From positions 134,975,917-135,039,916 of the forward strand of contig OV050031.1 of the NCBI GenBank assembly GCA_920105625.2: 64,000 bases of DNA, written 5' to 3'. Below the pieces are notes generated by a model that was not told the DNA's origin, did not search any database, and saw only the letters and a program-made list of their open reading frames with translations. The position numbers were made by a program, and so were the translations under genes. Positions 22,693 through 33,829 of this stretch are shown here, piece by piece. How positions within the stretch are numbered: position 1 is the stretch's first letter; the number at the start of each line of letters is the position of its first letter. This DNA is from Clusia tigrina. Taxonomy: Eukaryota > Arthropoda > Insecta > Diptera > Clusiidae.

Positions 22693-22957
22693 AAAATCGC
22701 TTCATACGAAATGTTTGGGAAAATGAATTTTCTTCATAATTTTATTTTTCCGGACCTTTCTTGGGTATTCTTCTTGTTTGGGTGGAGACCTAACCGAATT
22801 GGGGCTCATCATCGAAATTGGTCCAGGCGTTCTTGAGTTATAAGCGTAGTAACTAACATCACTCTCTTTTATATATATAGATTTACACAAAGATTGATAA
22901 TATTACTTTTGAGAATCCAACTGCAATTACCTTAAAATAGTTTCAACTGATGAATTC

Positions 22958-23209
22958 TTGATTACAGAATATATAGAATCAAAAAATATAGAGTTAAGTT
23001 TGGATAACATAAATTTAATATCGGAATATAATGATAATGGCCCAATAAACATTGTAATTTGGACTTCAGTAATATTGTTTTTAATCATTGTAATATTTGT
23101 AATTTATATAAAAATTAAGATTTGTATTAATAAGCAGAAGTCCAAACTGAATGAAAAAATGTTTTTAGAAATAAGTAAAAAAATTCAAGACTTGAACGAA
23201 GGGATCTAA
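22958..23209 (+). pseudogene. env: Env-like gene, 3' part with transmembrane segment
   Basis: An open stretch on the far side of the Helitron carries one strong membrane-spanning segment (IVIWTSVILFLIIVIFVIYI, about 23,045-23,110) followed by a short basic cytoplasmic tail. It ends 26 bp before the polypurine tract, which is where errantivirus env ends. Together with 18,638-19,660 it supports an envelope gene split by insertion. Confidence 0.75.
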
Positions 23210-23234
23210 AGAATCGGGACGCTTCTTTTTTGAC

Positions 23235-23243
23235 GAAGGGGGG
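23235..23243 (+). other. Errantivirus polypurine tract
   Basis: GAAGGGGGG immediately precedes AGTTAAG, marking the true start of the 3' LTR at 23,244. Confidence 0.85.
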
Positions 23244-23392
23244 AGTTAAGATAAATCTTTATTTCATCACTCTGAAGCTACATATGAAGTTTCGTTGACG
23301 AGCCTTGCATAAGACCCCACAAATGAGTACTGGTTAATTGTGGGCGTGACAGTAGTAATAATGTGCCCATATTTTGCATGCAAGTTAAGATA
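23244..23392 (+). repeat. LTR start (21 bp) plus duplicated 5' flank F'
   Basis: 23,244-23,264 is the first 21 bases of the LTR. At 23,265 the sequence switches to 128 bp that match 12,840-12,956, the chromosomal repeat lying left of the 5' LTR, including the final TGCA. A full LTR then starts at 23,393. F and F' differ at roughly 10 of 118 positions. Confidence 0.85.
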
Positions 23393-23831
23393 AATCTTTA
23401 TTTGCAAAGCCAATGGCTAATATAAACAAATAGCATCTTATAGATGCATAAAAGTAAATTCATATAAGAAGATGAGCATCGGCAAGTTTTGATTGATGCC
23501 GTATCTCATGATAGAATAAACATAAACAAGTTGCATCCTGAGGATTAAAGCAAGGCTTTGTCTTATTTCGTTCTCACGCTAAAAGTGAAGACATCAGCAG
23601 CTTCTTGCTGATGCAATTCTTTATCTAATGATGAAATAATTGTTTCTCGTGATGAAATAGTTATTTTAGGTTGATTGAGATACTCAGTTGGATTTTAGCA
23701 GGCAACAGTTGGCAGTTGACATTTAAGAGTTTGTGCGGTTCTTAAGAGTTCTTGTTTAACTTAGCGATCATTGAGATTGTAATAAATAGTTTTTTTTTTT
23801 TAACGCAAAATCCCGTGAAAAACTATTAATT
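23393..23831 (+). repeat. Errantivirus 3' LTR (439 bp)
   Basis: Complete second LTR, ending ACTATTAATT before TGTA. It lacks 24 bp near 23,660 present in the 5' LTR. Confidence 0.88.
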
Positions 23832-25560
23832 TGTATGCTTTTTTGGAACTAATACATCCTGCTACCAATTTGGCCCAAATATATTGTATAAGTCGCAAAT
23901 TATAGAAATATGTCAGTAAGGGGCGTGGCTTTGAAAAGAACACGTCCATTTTTTGTGTGGTTTTTAATGTTGGTACCCACAGCCTTTCTGTGAAATTTCG
24001 TTGATAAATATTCAATAGGAACCTAGTAATGGCTTTTGGTTGATTGTGGTCGTGGCAGTAGTAATAATCTGCCCATATTTGAAATGCACGTTACTACAGA
24101 TCCAATGTAGGCATCTACCAATTTGTATTCATATATCATCACTAGAAGCATATATAGGGTAATAGCTTTTAAGTGGGGTCCCCAAAGTTCATTATATGGG
24201 AAGGAGGCGTATCCTTCATCTGATCGACCCCCATTCTTGCATATGGCTATGTAGGGTCCATATACCTACTAATATATAATTTCGCCCAAAAATATTGTTA
24301 GTACCCGCAAGATTCCTGTGAAATTTCGTTGATAAATCTTCAATAGGAACCTAGTAATGGTTTTTGGCTAATTGTGGGCGTGGCAGTTGAATTATGATCT
24401 CCATATTCTGTACACACACTATTATGGACCCCATGTATATTTCTGCAAATTTATATTCCGCTGGCATCAATACGAGCATAGGTAGGCTAACTTTAATTTT
24501 GGACCCGAAAATGTCTTATATCAAAAGTGGGCGTGTCTTTTCACTGATCAACCTTATTTGTTGCAGATAGCTTTATAACGTCCACATGTTCCTTCAAGTA
24601 AAATGTCCACCGTAAATCTCTACCAGAACTTACGTTATAAATATTTGTTGATTGTGCGCGTGGCAGTTAATATATACCGCCCACTTTTTGCATAGTGTTT
24701 AGTAGGACCCACATCTCCATAACTGCCAAATTGCGTCACGATTTCATCAATCGGACCGAAGTTATAGTCATTTTAAAAAAGGTGAAAAAACTTCCTTATA
24801 TGGGAGGTAGGCGTGGTCTTTGTCGGCCCATATAGCAATCTAGTTCTGTATCTTTGTCCAGACTATACTCTTGCAAAATTTCATTAAGATAGCTCTAACG
24901 GTGTAGAAAAAAAGGGGACACAGTCGGAGAGAAGGACGGACAAAATAAAAATTGTTTAGAAAGTGATTCTGATCATATCTGTATATATATGTCTATACCT
25001 AGCACGCCTCCTTCTTGAAAATGCAACCCCTCTCAAAAACACAAAATTAGTGTACCCTATTTGGCTTTTTAAAAGGTAAAGGGTATAAAATTAGAATAGT
25101 AATGCACTCATGGAGATAATTGCACCAAAAATAATATATTTAGAATAGACAAATACAAAAAATAAATATAAAAATTTATGATGAACAAAGACACAGAACC
25201 AGATTGCTATATGGGCCGATTTGGACAATTATCACGCCTACCTCCCATATAAGGAACTTTTTTCACCGTTTTTAAAATGATTATAACTTCGGTCGAATTG
25301 ATGGAATCGTAACGCAGTTATGGAGATGTGGATCCTATTGGTAGATGTATACATTGGGTATGTAGCATGCTTTCTAAATATGCGCAGATTATTATTACCG
25401 CCACGCCCACAATTAAACAAAAATCTTTAGTAGGTTCCTATAGAAGATTCACCAACGACACACAAAAAACGGGTGTGTCATTTTCAGAGCCACGCCCACT
25501 ATTGACATATTATTATAACTTATGACCTAAACATAATTTTTGGACGAAATTAAACATTAT
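23832..25560. repeat. F-type interspersed repeats, tandem and inverted
   Basis: Related units of about 320 bp recur ('gaaatttcgttgataaat.ttcaatagg' at 23,996 and 24,320). Each carries a 'gtgggcgtggcagt'-type box at about 24,045, 24,375 and 24,655. From about 25,197 to 25,500 the same family appears on the opposite strand: 'tgctatatgggccga' and 'cgcctacctcccatata' mirror 24,795-24,845. This gives a large imperfect inverted repeat around about 24,855-25,195. No coding capacity. Confidence 0.75.
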
Positions 25561-25562
25561 TA

Positions 25563-27890
25563 CGCATGTGGACCCTACCAAACCACATACAAGAATTGGG
25601 GACGACGATCCAGAATTATTTGAAATGATCACAAAGAACATAATCCATGGTCCGTGTGGACAATTAAACATGAGGGGACCATGCATGATTGATGGTAAAT
25701 GTTCGAAACGTTATCCCATTTCTTTGAATTCAGACACTGTTACAGGCAATGACGCATACCTATTATATCGTCGCCAGTCGACAGATAATAAATGAGAATT
25801 ATCAACTATTAAAATGAGAGATCAATACATTGAAGTTGATAATAGTTGGATCGTGCCGTATTCACCGATTTTGTCCAAAACGTACAAAGCCCACATGAAC
25901 GTGTAGTATTTTAAATCGGAGAAATCCATAAATTACATCTGTAAATACGTAAATAAAGGTAGCGATATAGCTGTGTTTGGTGTACCTGATCCAAATAGAA
26001 ACGCTTTCAATTAGGGCGTTATGTCAGGAGTAATGAGGCGGTGTTGAGGATTTTTACCTTCCCAATTCATGAGAGACATCCAACCGAAATCAATTTAGCT
26101 GTCCATCTTGAAAATGGTCAACGCATTTATTTTACCGCTGAAAGCGCACAGCAAAGAGTAGCGACACCACCATCCGCAACATTAACCGAATTTTTTAAAT
26201 TGTGTGCATCAGATACATTCCCCAGCATATGTTGTTATACTCAGAAGTACCGCAATATTATACTTGGGATAAATCGAAAAAATATTTCATCGGTGTGAGC
26301 ATGGAAAACCAATCGCTGGCTACCCAAATGTATTTCCAACAATAATTTTGGGACTTATTTGCACAGTTCACACCAACAATGTTGAGTGTTTTTATTTTTG
26401 TTTATTGTTGGTTAACGATCGTGATCCAACATTATTTCAAAGTCTCAAAACAGTTGATAGACTTTTGTGTGCAACATATCGTGAGGCTTGTCAACGATTG
26501 CATTTACTGGAAGATGACACACACAGAGAGGCTACCCGTACCGATTCTGCAATTTCATCTACTCCTCACCAAATAAGAGCAGTATTTGCAATAATTGTAT
26601 CATCATGTTTCCCATCAAATCCACTTCAACTATGGAGAAACTATTAAGATTTCATGACGGGAGACATTTTGAACAGACTTCGCCGTAGAGCGTCAAATCC
26701 ACTCCGGAAATGCATAATGTACACTCCGGAAATGCATAATGAAGCATTGATCATGAATGATCAAAAGTATACATACGACACAGTTATGCATGTTGTTAAA
26801 GATGAAAGTGGTGTAATGTATTTTTGGACGCGCCTGGAATAACTGGTAAAATATTCGTTGTTTGATTTCATTGCTACTAGCAACGAATAATACCACTGTC
26901 ATTGGCTTCTTCTAGGATTGCTGATACTTTATTGGATGGCGATCGAAGAGCACACCATGCACTTAAGTTGCCCTTGAATATGCAGGCAAAGGACAATCCT
27001 ACATGTAACATAACTAAAACATACGGAATTGGCAAAAATCCTGCAAAAATGTGCGATAATCGTTTAGGATGAATGTCCAATGGCTATCAAAAAATCATTA
27101 GAAACACTGGATAGAGGAATGAAAGATCTACGAGGAAATCAAGATTTATTTGGCGGTGCTTTGATACTGTTAGCTGGAAACTTTAGACAAACGTTACCAG
27201 TCATTCCTAAATCTACTGTTGAAATAATCGTATGTTGGAAATATTCAATTCTGTGGTAAAGTGTAAGAATACTCACACTAAAAAAAACGTAGGCGTCTAA
27301 TTGCAAATCGATCCATCAGCAACTGAATTTTCAAAGCAAATTGTTGAAAATTGGGGATGGTGCAAAGCCCGTCGACAGGAATACAGGTATGATAACATTA
27401 CCAAACAACGAGTAATACTGGCCGGAAAGAACAAAGATGTCAGTGATATTAGGCTATTTTAAACGAAATACCAGGACCATTATTCACATTCAAAACAGTG
27501 GATACCATCATGAATCAGGATGAGGTGGTGAATTATCCCACATAATTTTTAAACTCACTTGGAATGCTAGGAATACCACCACACTTAATGCAGCTATGCA
27601 GCATATACCAACCAAAACTTTGTAATGGTACCAGGCTTGCCATCATCAAAATGTTGAGAAATAAGTTAGAAGCAACAATTTTGAATGGAAAATTCAAAGT
27701 CGAAGACGTTTTCATTCCTCGCATCCCAATGATTCAATCTGATGTGCCATTTGAATTTAAGCGAATTCCCCGTTCACCTTGGATTTGCCGTTACCTTCAA
27801 TATGTCGCAGGGACAATCTTTAGAAATGTGCAGTTTTCTCGGAGCCTTGCTGCTTTAGGTAATTGTATATTAATTAATATCGCTGAACTT
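25563..27890 (+). pseudogene. Helitron helicase relic
   Basis: Plus-strand pieces follow Helitron order: IIHGPCGQLNMRGPCMIDGK and CSKRYPISLN (25,640-25,735), VDNSWIVPYSPILSKTYKAH (25,830-25,890), and ICKYVNKGSDIAVFGVPDPN (25,940-26,000). After these come FPIHERHPTEINLAVHLENG (26,050-26,120), VDRLLCATYREACQRLHLLE (about 26,450-26,512) and QLWRNY. The ATPase part reads DLRGNQDLFGGALILLAGNF then RQTLPVIPKS near 27,130-27,210, with Asn replacing a conserved Asp. It ends near 27,770 with IPRIPMIQSDVPFEFKRI. Many stops and no termini found. Confidence 0.82.
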
Positions 27891-28161
27891 GGATAGCCAC
27901 CGCCGTGCTGTCTCAACATTATTTGATTTCGTCGTCAAAACCTTCATTTAACTGGTACTGCCGTAATTTTCCATCGAAGCGCTGGTACTTCCGAGAGCAT
28001 TTCGTGACGTCAACAACAACGGTTGATAGTTTGGAAACAGCCACTGTCAATTTCATCATTAGCAATCTTTTAATTACTGCAAATAATTTTCGATCATTAA
28101 CGCAGTTCGGAACCAAACAGCTGCTGAAATTAAACAGATTTTCTCTCAAAAAAAGTAATAA
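27891..28161. other. No gene recognised
   Basis: Spacer between Helitron relic and BEL relic; it could hold the BEL 5' leader but I see no LTR. Confidence 0.4.
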
Positions 28162-28455
28162 ATGTTAACTCGGAAAAAATTGAAACAATTAGTTACAGCA
28201 AAAATGGACAACGGGGAGGAAAGTTCGAATTCTATGGACAACACAGAGGTAGAAATGGTCAACGAGGAAGCTCAGGGTCAAACGCAGCCGCATGCTGTCG
28301 TAACGAGTGAACAACTGGCGCAGCTTTTCAGCAGTATAAACACACTGCGCCAATTTGTTGGCGAGCTCCGTAAAGAGACGCATTGTGACCAAATGGAGAT
28401 ACAGAAATTTTGCACTCGAGTCCATAGGGGTTCATCTGGTGATTTCTGTCCATGA
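28162..28455 (+). pseudogene. BEL-A gag N-terminal fragment
   Basis: An open 97-codon frame with acidic/Asn/Gln-rich start and a helical segment (SEQLAQLFSSINTLRQFVGE). Assigned to BEL Gag by position only. Confidence 0.5.
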
Positions 28456-28689
28456 AAGTGCACAATCGCCGCAAAAGAAGCAGCTACTTTAACGCAACTG
28501 AATAGATTGGTGGAAAGCCCTTTCTGTAGAAATTTTTGGAGTCCGCGGCACTAACACAGTCCTCGACTCGGATAAGAACGCCAGAGCAAAGAAAATTTTT
28601 ATAGAGACTACACAAAACATCGGGCAATGCTATGAAGTTAATCAATTATGCAGCGAAGATGACACTAAGCTTCCACATAGTTATGTTAT

Positions 28690-29560
28690 GTCCAAGCAGC
28701 GCCTTTTAAATATTGAGGGAAATATCGCCCGGGATGCCGCTTATTCTGCCAGATATGAATAGGAAGTCGCCAAATACATTGGCAAGGGGTACGCCAACTT
28801 GGTGTTACCAGAGGCTGCTGAGAAGCATAGTCCTACAACCTGGTACCTTCCTCACTTTGGTATAATGAACTCGGATATGCCGGATACGCTTCGCATTGTC
28901 TTCGGTGCTGCAGTCGGTATTTGTAACATATCGCTTAACTTAGTCTTATTAAAGGGTCTTGAGCATGCACAGCCACTTTTGGCTATCAAGCACAAATTCT
29001 GACAAAGAGCTATCGCAGTTGTAGGATGCATTCAAGAAATGTTCTTACAAATCCGTATACGAGCTGAAGACCAGGACTCAAAGCGATTTCTTTGGAGAGT
29101 TGGGAATCCAGCCGAGCCAATTCGTGTGTACTCAATATTGTCGATGATCTTTGGAGCAGTTTGTTCGACGTGTTGTGCAGAAAATATCAAAAACGTCAAC
29201 GCAGCAAGCTACTTCTGCAAAATCCAGTGGGATGAGCAGCTACCGTCAGATTTAGAGAGACAATGGATTGCCTGGTGGAACGTTTTTCAGGGCGTGAAAA
29301 AGTTTTCTGTACCACACTGTTTGTCGAATTTGTTGCATAATTCCGACGGTATACAGCTGCATGTATTCGTTGACGCCTTTCTGCGGATGGAGTTGCAAGC
29401 GGCCGCTCCATAACCCGCAAGTATAAGCATTTCGTTGCCTACCGTATTACCGAGATACTTGCACATCCACGATGGCACAGTGGCGCTGGATACCGACATC
29501 GATGACGTCGCCGACGATGCAACTAGAGCCAAGGTGCCGCAGAATATAGAGTCAGATAGT
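28690..29560 (+). pseudogene. BEL-A pol: RT and RNase H fragments
   Basis: Contains YVMSKQRLLNIEGNIARD, a BEL-specific RT N-terminal segment. AEKHSPTTWYLPHFGIMNSD matches the usual WYLPHFxVxNPxKP motif. RIRAEDQDSKRFLWR is the BEL QRFLWR block. The YVDD box is missing because an internal deletion joins RT to RQWIAWW and LHVFVDA, the start of RNase H. About 29,450-29,520 encodes the RNase H end, with a HPRWHSGAGYRH-type corruption. Multiple frameshifts. Confidence 0.75.
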
Positions 29561-29839
29561 CGGTGGATAATGGGTCCAAATTTCTTGCGCCAAGAAAAAA
29601 TACACTGGCCTCAGGAAGCTGCGCAGCTATACTCACAGCATTGTACTTCTAAAGAAGCTGCACATCAGGTTTTCCACGTGTCGAATACCAAGAATATCCT
29701 TGATAGTGTACTTAAGTATTCATCCTACATAAAAACGTTGAGGGTGACAGCATGGAAATTTCGGTTCATGAACAACGTTAAAGTGAGTTCCCACCAGTTT
29801 GAGAGCTAACGGCCACCGGGGTTTCTGAGGCTGAAAAAT

Positions 29840-30900
29840 GTGTGTGCTATCTTGTACAAGAGGTGTCATTTGCAGACGAAATGTCAGCCTTACGCGCAAA
29901 TAAAATAATGCCAAACACCAGTGCCATATCTCAGCCCCATCGATACTGGACCCTGATGGTCTGCTTAGAGTCAACGGAAGAATCGACGCCGCTTACTGCA
30001 TTCCTGAATCAGTCTAACGCCCGACAATATTACCCCAGGAATATCGCGTGTGGCAGCTGATAATGGAGCATAACCACCAAAAGAGACATCACCAGAACGA
30101 CCGTCTAACAATAAACAGAAGTTCTGGGTGCCCCATCCTCGCACCGTATTAAAAGAGATCAAGAGGAAATGTGTCATCTGGACGCTCGAGCTCAGCCATC
30201 TGTACCAATTATGAGACAGTTGCCCACAGACCGTGTAACACCGTACGTCCGACCTTTTTTCTATTCAGGGGTAGACTGGCATTGTTCACTTGCTACACCA
30301 CTCTAGCCCTACATTTGGAGGTTGCGGAAGATCTGTCCACCGATTCATTTCAAATCTGTTTCAGGAATCTTGTGAACCAAAATAATAAAATCATTAGATT
30401 AATAAATTAATTAATTAACTTTTATATTTCTAAATTAAATTTATTTCTTAAATAACTAGATATCTTTAAAAACGAATAACATTTCATTTCAAATGTGCTG
30501 CTCAGTGTGCCGATTAAAATTCAGAGCGACAACGACACCAACTTTATAGGTCTTCAGAAGGAGCTTCACCGGAAGAACAGCTTGTTTGACGTGGATAGAA
30601 TGCAATGTGAAATGACAAATGGATATATTCAGTAGATTTTGAATTGCCAAGCTAATCCCAGCGCCGGAGGTTGTTGGGAGCGGCTTGTCTAATGTGTGAA
30701 ACGCCTGTTGCAGAAGACACTAAAGAACGTAGCACCGCGCTTAGAGACTTTCCGCACCGCATTGATTGAGGCGGAAAAGATTATAAACAGCCGGCCACTT
30801 ACAGAATTGCCCATCACCCATGAAGAAGAGGAGCCACTTACGCCGAATTACTTCCTTACCGGAAGAAAAGAAAACTGAAAGATCGCCTGTGGAAAGATTG
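29840..30900 (+). pseudogene. BEL-A integrase
   Basis: LDPDGLLRVNGRIDAAYCIP at about 29,948-30,010 is the BEL integrase N-terminal (HHCC) lead. ALFTCYTTLALHLEVAEDLS at 30,270-30,330 precedes the second Asp. The core is then split by about 130 bp of AT-rich sequence (30,376-30,505), after which IQSDNDTNFIGLQKELH carries the second Asp. Last come CVKRLLQKTLKNVAPRLETF and IINSRPLTELPITHEEEEPL, the usual BEL close. Confidence 0.8.
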
Positions 30901-31440
30901 GGTTGTGGAGTACTTGCCACAACTTTTGCACTGACAAAAATGGAGGCGTGAAGTCTCATCACTTAGAGTTCACCAACTGGTTATTGTATGCGATCCTACC
31001 GTTCCAAGAAGCCAATGGGTCAAATTGTGAATTCATGATGTCTGCACTGCCAAGGACGGCCAAGTCCGGAGTGGCGCGATACGCACCAGCCGCGGTATTT
31101 TCCATCGACCTGTATCTAAGAAATCCACTTTAAGTTTCGTGAATTATAGTACGAATGCACCAGGAGTGGGATTGTCGCTGTAAATACTATTTCTTCGCCA
31201 GAAGTTGTCTCGCTACTCTCTTCGCCGTAAGTTGTCTCGGTACTCTCAAAAAGGTAGTAGCAGTTAGGCAGCCGTACGGAAAGCAACAACCGAAAGAACA
31301 ACCGAAGGAATAACCGAAAGAATAACCGAAACACCCAATACATATAAAATAGAGAAAAGAAACTAAATTCTGTTAAATTCTGCTAATAAAATTAACAAAT
31401 TAATAAATATATTTTAACTACTACATTCTGTCGATTACAC

Positions 31441-31606
31441 CTGGCTTTAAATAACTTCTCAATCTAAATCCAGTAATTAATATTTTTAAAATTGGATTCA
31501 TATATTTTAGAAAAAAATTAATTAACTATTTCAACCTGCAAATTCTTCTCTATGAAATCTTCATCAAAATATTCCATGTGAATTCGCCAAGTATTTGGAT
31601 CTAATG
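31441..31606. other. No gene recognised; AT-rich flank of BEL-B
   Basis: AT-rich spacer ending in CTATG, the target site of the next element. Confidence 0.5.
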
Positions 31607-31611
31607 CTATG

Positions 31612-32050
31612 TATCGGATGAGATCGCCAAAATTAATTATATTTAGTTTATTTTGTATAGTCAAATAATTGCGGACCACCCTAATAGAATATTTGAAATC
31701 TTATTACAGCAACAAAAAGATGCATACAGACTGTTGTTTGCCAATATGCTTTTACCAGTATGCATGTTGTTGGCGCTACTTGGTTACAACGTCGATGCAA
31801 AACAGAATAGCAATAACAATAACAGCGCTGTCGCAGTTATTTACTTCAGTTCTTCCATTCAGCCACTGTATTGTTATTGTTGTTCCTTTTGGTTTCATCA
31901 TTAGAATAACTGTCACTCGTTGTGATTTGGTGGTCCAACGACTTGCATTTTGCATTTTTGTAAGTAGTAGTCGAAAAGAAACTTTAAACGAAACAAGTCC
32001 ACCTCAACTTAAATTTGTGATTTTACAACAAAAGGTTTTCTGTGGAAACA
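31612..32050 (+). repeat. BEL-B 5' LTR (439 bp)
   Basis: Matches 37,528-37,972 with scattered substitutions and small indels. The first dinucleotide is TA here and TG in the 3' copy. A possible primer site, TTTGGCAACACTGGC, follows directly. Confidence 0.88.
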
Positions 32051-32478
32051 TTTGGCAACACTGGCAGGACAGTCCGTAATACACTTAGTTAGTGTTTCGG
32101 GGAGCAGCAATTTATTTCGAGCCACCATTGGAGCTACAGATTTTTGGAATTCCCGTCGTTGGATCATCGTCATCGCAAATTTGTTGCTGCAATCGTGGTA
32201 CACATCGCTGCTGTTCGTACGAAATTTCTTTGGACATCATAATATTGCGGCTGTACGAAGAATTATTAATCGGAGACATCACTTGGTGATTTCTTTAATA
32301 GAAAATTTAAGAGTAATCGTTGTTTGTGGCTCGTATATAATCAACGAAATATATTTCGATAGTGTCATACTGGGAAATACATATTAAATTTTGAAGCTTC
32401 ATATCGAAGTTTTCGCGCTTTCCAGTCGAGATACTTAAATTGTTGTTCTTTTGTGGTGAGTCCTTCTCTTGATTCAAA

Positions 32479-33160
32479 ATGTCGAAAGACGGATCAGACA
32501 CAGTGATGGTAGATGTTACAGCTGGTGTCTCTGAAGCAGCAACACAATAACATGAAGGGAAACATCTCGAATATGCAGAAGAAGACGGACAGAGATTATT
32601 GCTGCAAAGGCGAAAATAATGATTTTGCGAAATAAAAATCGAGGTTCGGTGTCGAAGGACCACAGTTTTCTTAACGCATCGATCCCTGGAGTTTCACACC
32701 AGACTCGTTTGCCCTCGCTGAAGTTCCCTCGATTTGATGCAAAGTATGCCGACTAGAAACGGTGCATTTCGACGTTCAACAATATGGTCAACGAAAATTA
32801 TTCTATTACTGGTGTTGATAAGTTTAACTATTTACTGAATTGTTTGTCGGGTCCATCGTTAGCAGTGGTTGAAACAAAATTATCGAAAGGCGCTGAAGAG
32901 GCTAGAGGCGTGAAGCAGGAATTCAATTCGCTTCCTTCGTGGAACACATGCTATGACATCTTAAGCCATCGCTGTCAATTTTTGGAGAGTCATGGAAAAA
33001 GGCATAAATACCTGAAAAGTCAAAAAGTGCTAAACCAAAATCAAATTTTAATCAACCTTCTCAAACATTTGTGGACTCTACTTCCAATTGCTCATACTGT
33101 AATTCGTCGGAACAAAATATATCGACATGTTCATCATTTTCGTCGCTCGTGGTTTTAGAA
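32479..33160 (+). pseudogene. BEL-B gag
   Basis: ATG at 32,479 opens a short start (MSKDGSDTVMVDVTAGVSEA) ending at a stop near 32,548. At about 32,700 follow RLPSLKFPRFDAKYAD and VNENYSITGVDKFNYLLNCL with SGPSLAVVET, the core wording of BEL Gag. Later text is out of frame. No intact zinc knuckle seen. Confidence 0.78.
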
Positions 33161-33386
33161 CGATTTAACTTCGTAAAGTGTAATGTCATTGTATAAATTG
33201 TCTTCGTAAGGGTATAAATTATATTCGTAGGGGTCATCTAATTTCGAAATGCCCATCGAAATATCGCTGTCGAATTTGCCAGTCTTCTCACCATACGCTG
33301 CTGCATAAATTTAGTGTTCTGTTGCTTCAACAGAGCATCAAGATCAATCTCAAACCTCGTCAAATAATTGAGGTAACCCTCTATCA

Positions 33387-33690
33387 TTGGCAGGTGACTC
33401 ATTCAAAAGAGCAATAATTCCAACAGCGGTGATCCTCCTAAAAGATTCTTGTGGTGCATTTCATCCGGTAATAACTCTTCTTGAATCGTGTTCCGAAATA
33501 AATTTTATTGCAGAGGAAACTGCAAAGAGGCTCCAGTTACAGTTCCAGCCATATAATAAAGAAGTATCCGGAATTGGTGAAGTTCGCACGAATATAAGGT
33601 CATCCGTTGCTGCCACAGTGAAATCTAGAGTTAGTTCGTTCCAGAGGTCCTCGACTTTCGCCGTCCCCAAATCAATATTTAACTAACAAC
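33387..33690 (+). pseudogene. BEL-B protease
   Basis: PTAVILLKDSCGAFHPVITL leads to LLESCSEINFI where BEL elements have a LxD(S/E)GS-type catalytic motif. The Asp is Glu and the Gly is Cys here, so catalysis is lost. ETAKRLQL and VSGIGEV follow as expected for BEL peptidases. Confidence 0.72.
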
Positions 33691-33829
33691 CTGGTGAATA
33701 TATTCAAACTTCTTATTGAAGTATACTACGATCGATAGAGTTGGCCGACCCCCTATTCTACAAGCCGCAGCGTATTGACTTGCTCATTTGTACCGAAGTA
33801 TTTTTTTATTTGTTGTTCGTTGGTCGTAT

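Larger units (their letters stand above)
19760..22881 (-). mobile_element. Helitron inserted in env (3,122 bp)
   Basis: On the minus strand the element begins TCTATATATATAAAAGAGAG at 22,881 and ends CAGCTAG at 19,760. It is flanked by A on the 5' side and T on the 3' side with no target duplication, the Helitron rule (A | TC...CTRR | T). Just before the 3' end a short stem (GCAAA / TTTGC, loop ACAACG) gives the usual terminal hairpin. The host env sequence resumes at 22,882. Internal deletions remove the Rep catalytic centre and most helicase motifs, so it is non-autonomous. Confidence 0.92.
12957..23831 (+). mobile_element. Errantivirus (gypsy with env), nearly full length, inactivated
   Basis: LTRs begin AGTTAAG and end TTAATT. 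A tRNA-Lys-type primer site, gag, a -1 slippery site, pol, an env-like third frame and a purine tract follow in the errantivirus order. Target-site bases are TGCA on the left and TGTA on the right (YRYR class, one mismatch). Excluding the Helitron inserted in env (19,760-22,881), the element is about 7.75 kb. Pol and env carry stops and frameshifts and RT has lost a catalytic Asp, so it is a dead insect endogenous retrovirus copy. Confidence 0.88.
28162..31440 (+). mobile_element. BEL/Pao element A, heavily decayed
   Basis: Plus-strand pieces in BEL order: a Gag N-terminus (ATG 28,162 or 28,204), an RT scrap, RNase H, integrase and an integrase C-terminal region, followed at about 31,170 by a possible short 3' LTR (TGTCGCTG to GATTACA at about 31,438; low confidence). 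The last region contains two small minisatellites: a 28-bp pair at 31,187-31,243 and four copies of a 12-bp 'aacaaccgaaag' unit at 31,283-31,331. Confidence 0.72.

Noticed and set aside
31653..32387. Several ORFs with hydrophobic stretches, repeated at 37,497-37,863
   Set aside because: They lie in the two BEL-B LTRs and leader, and the duplicate is the other LTR, not a gene family.
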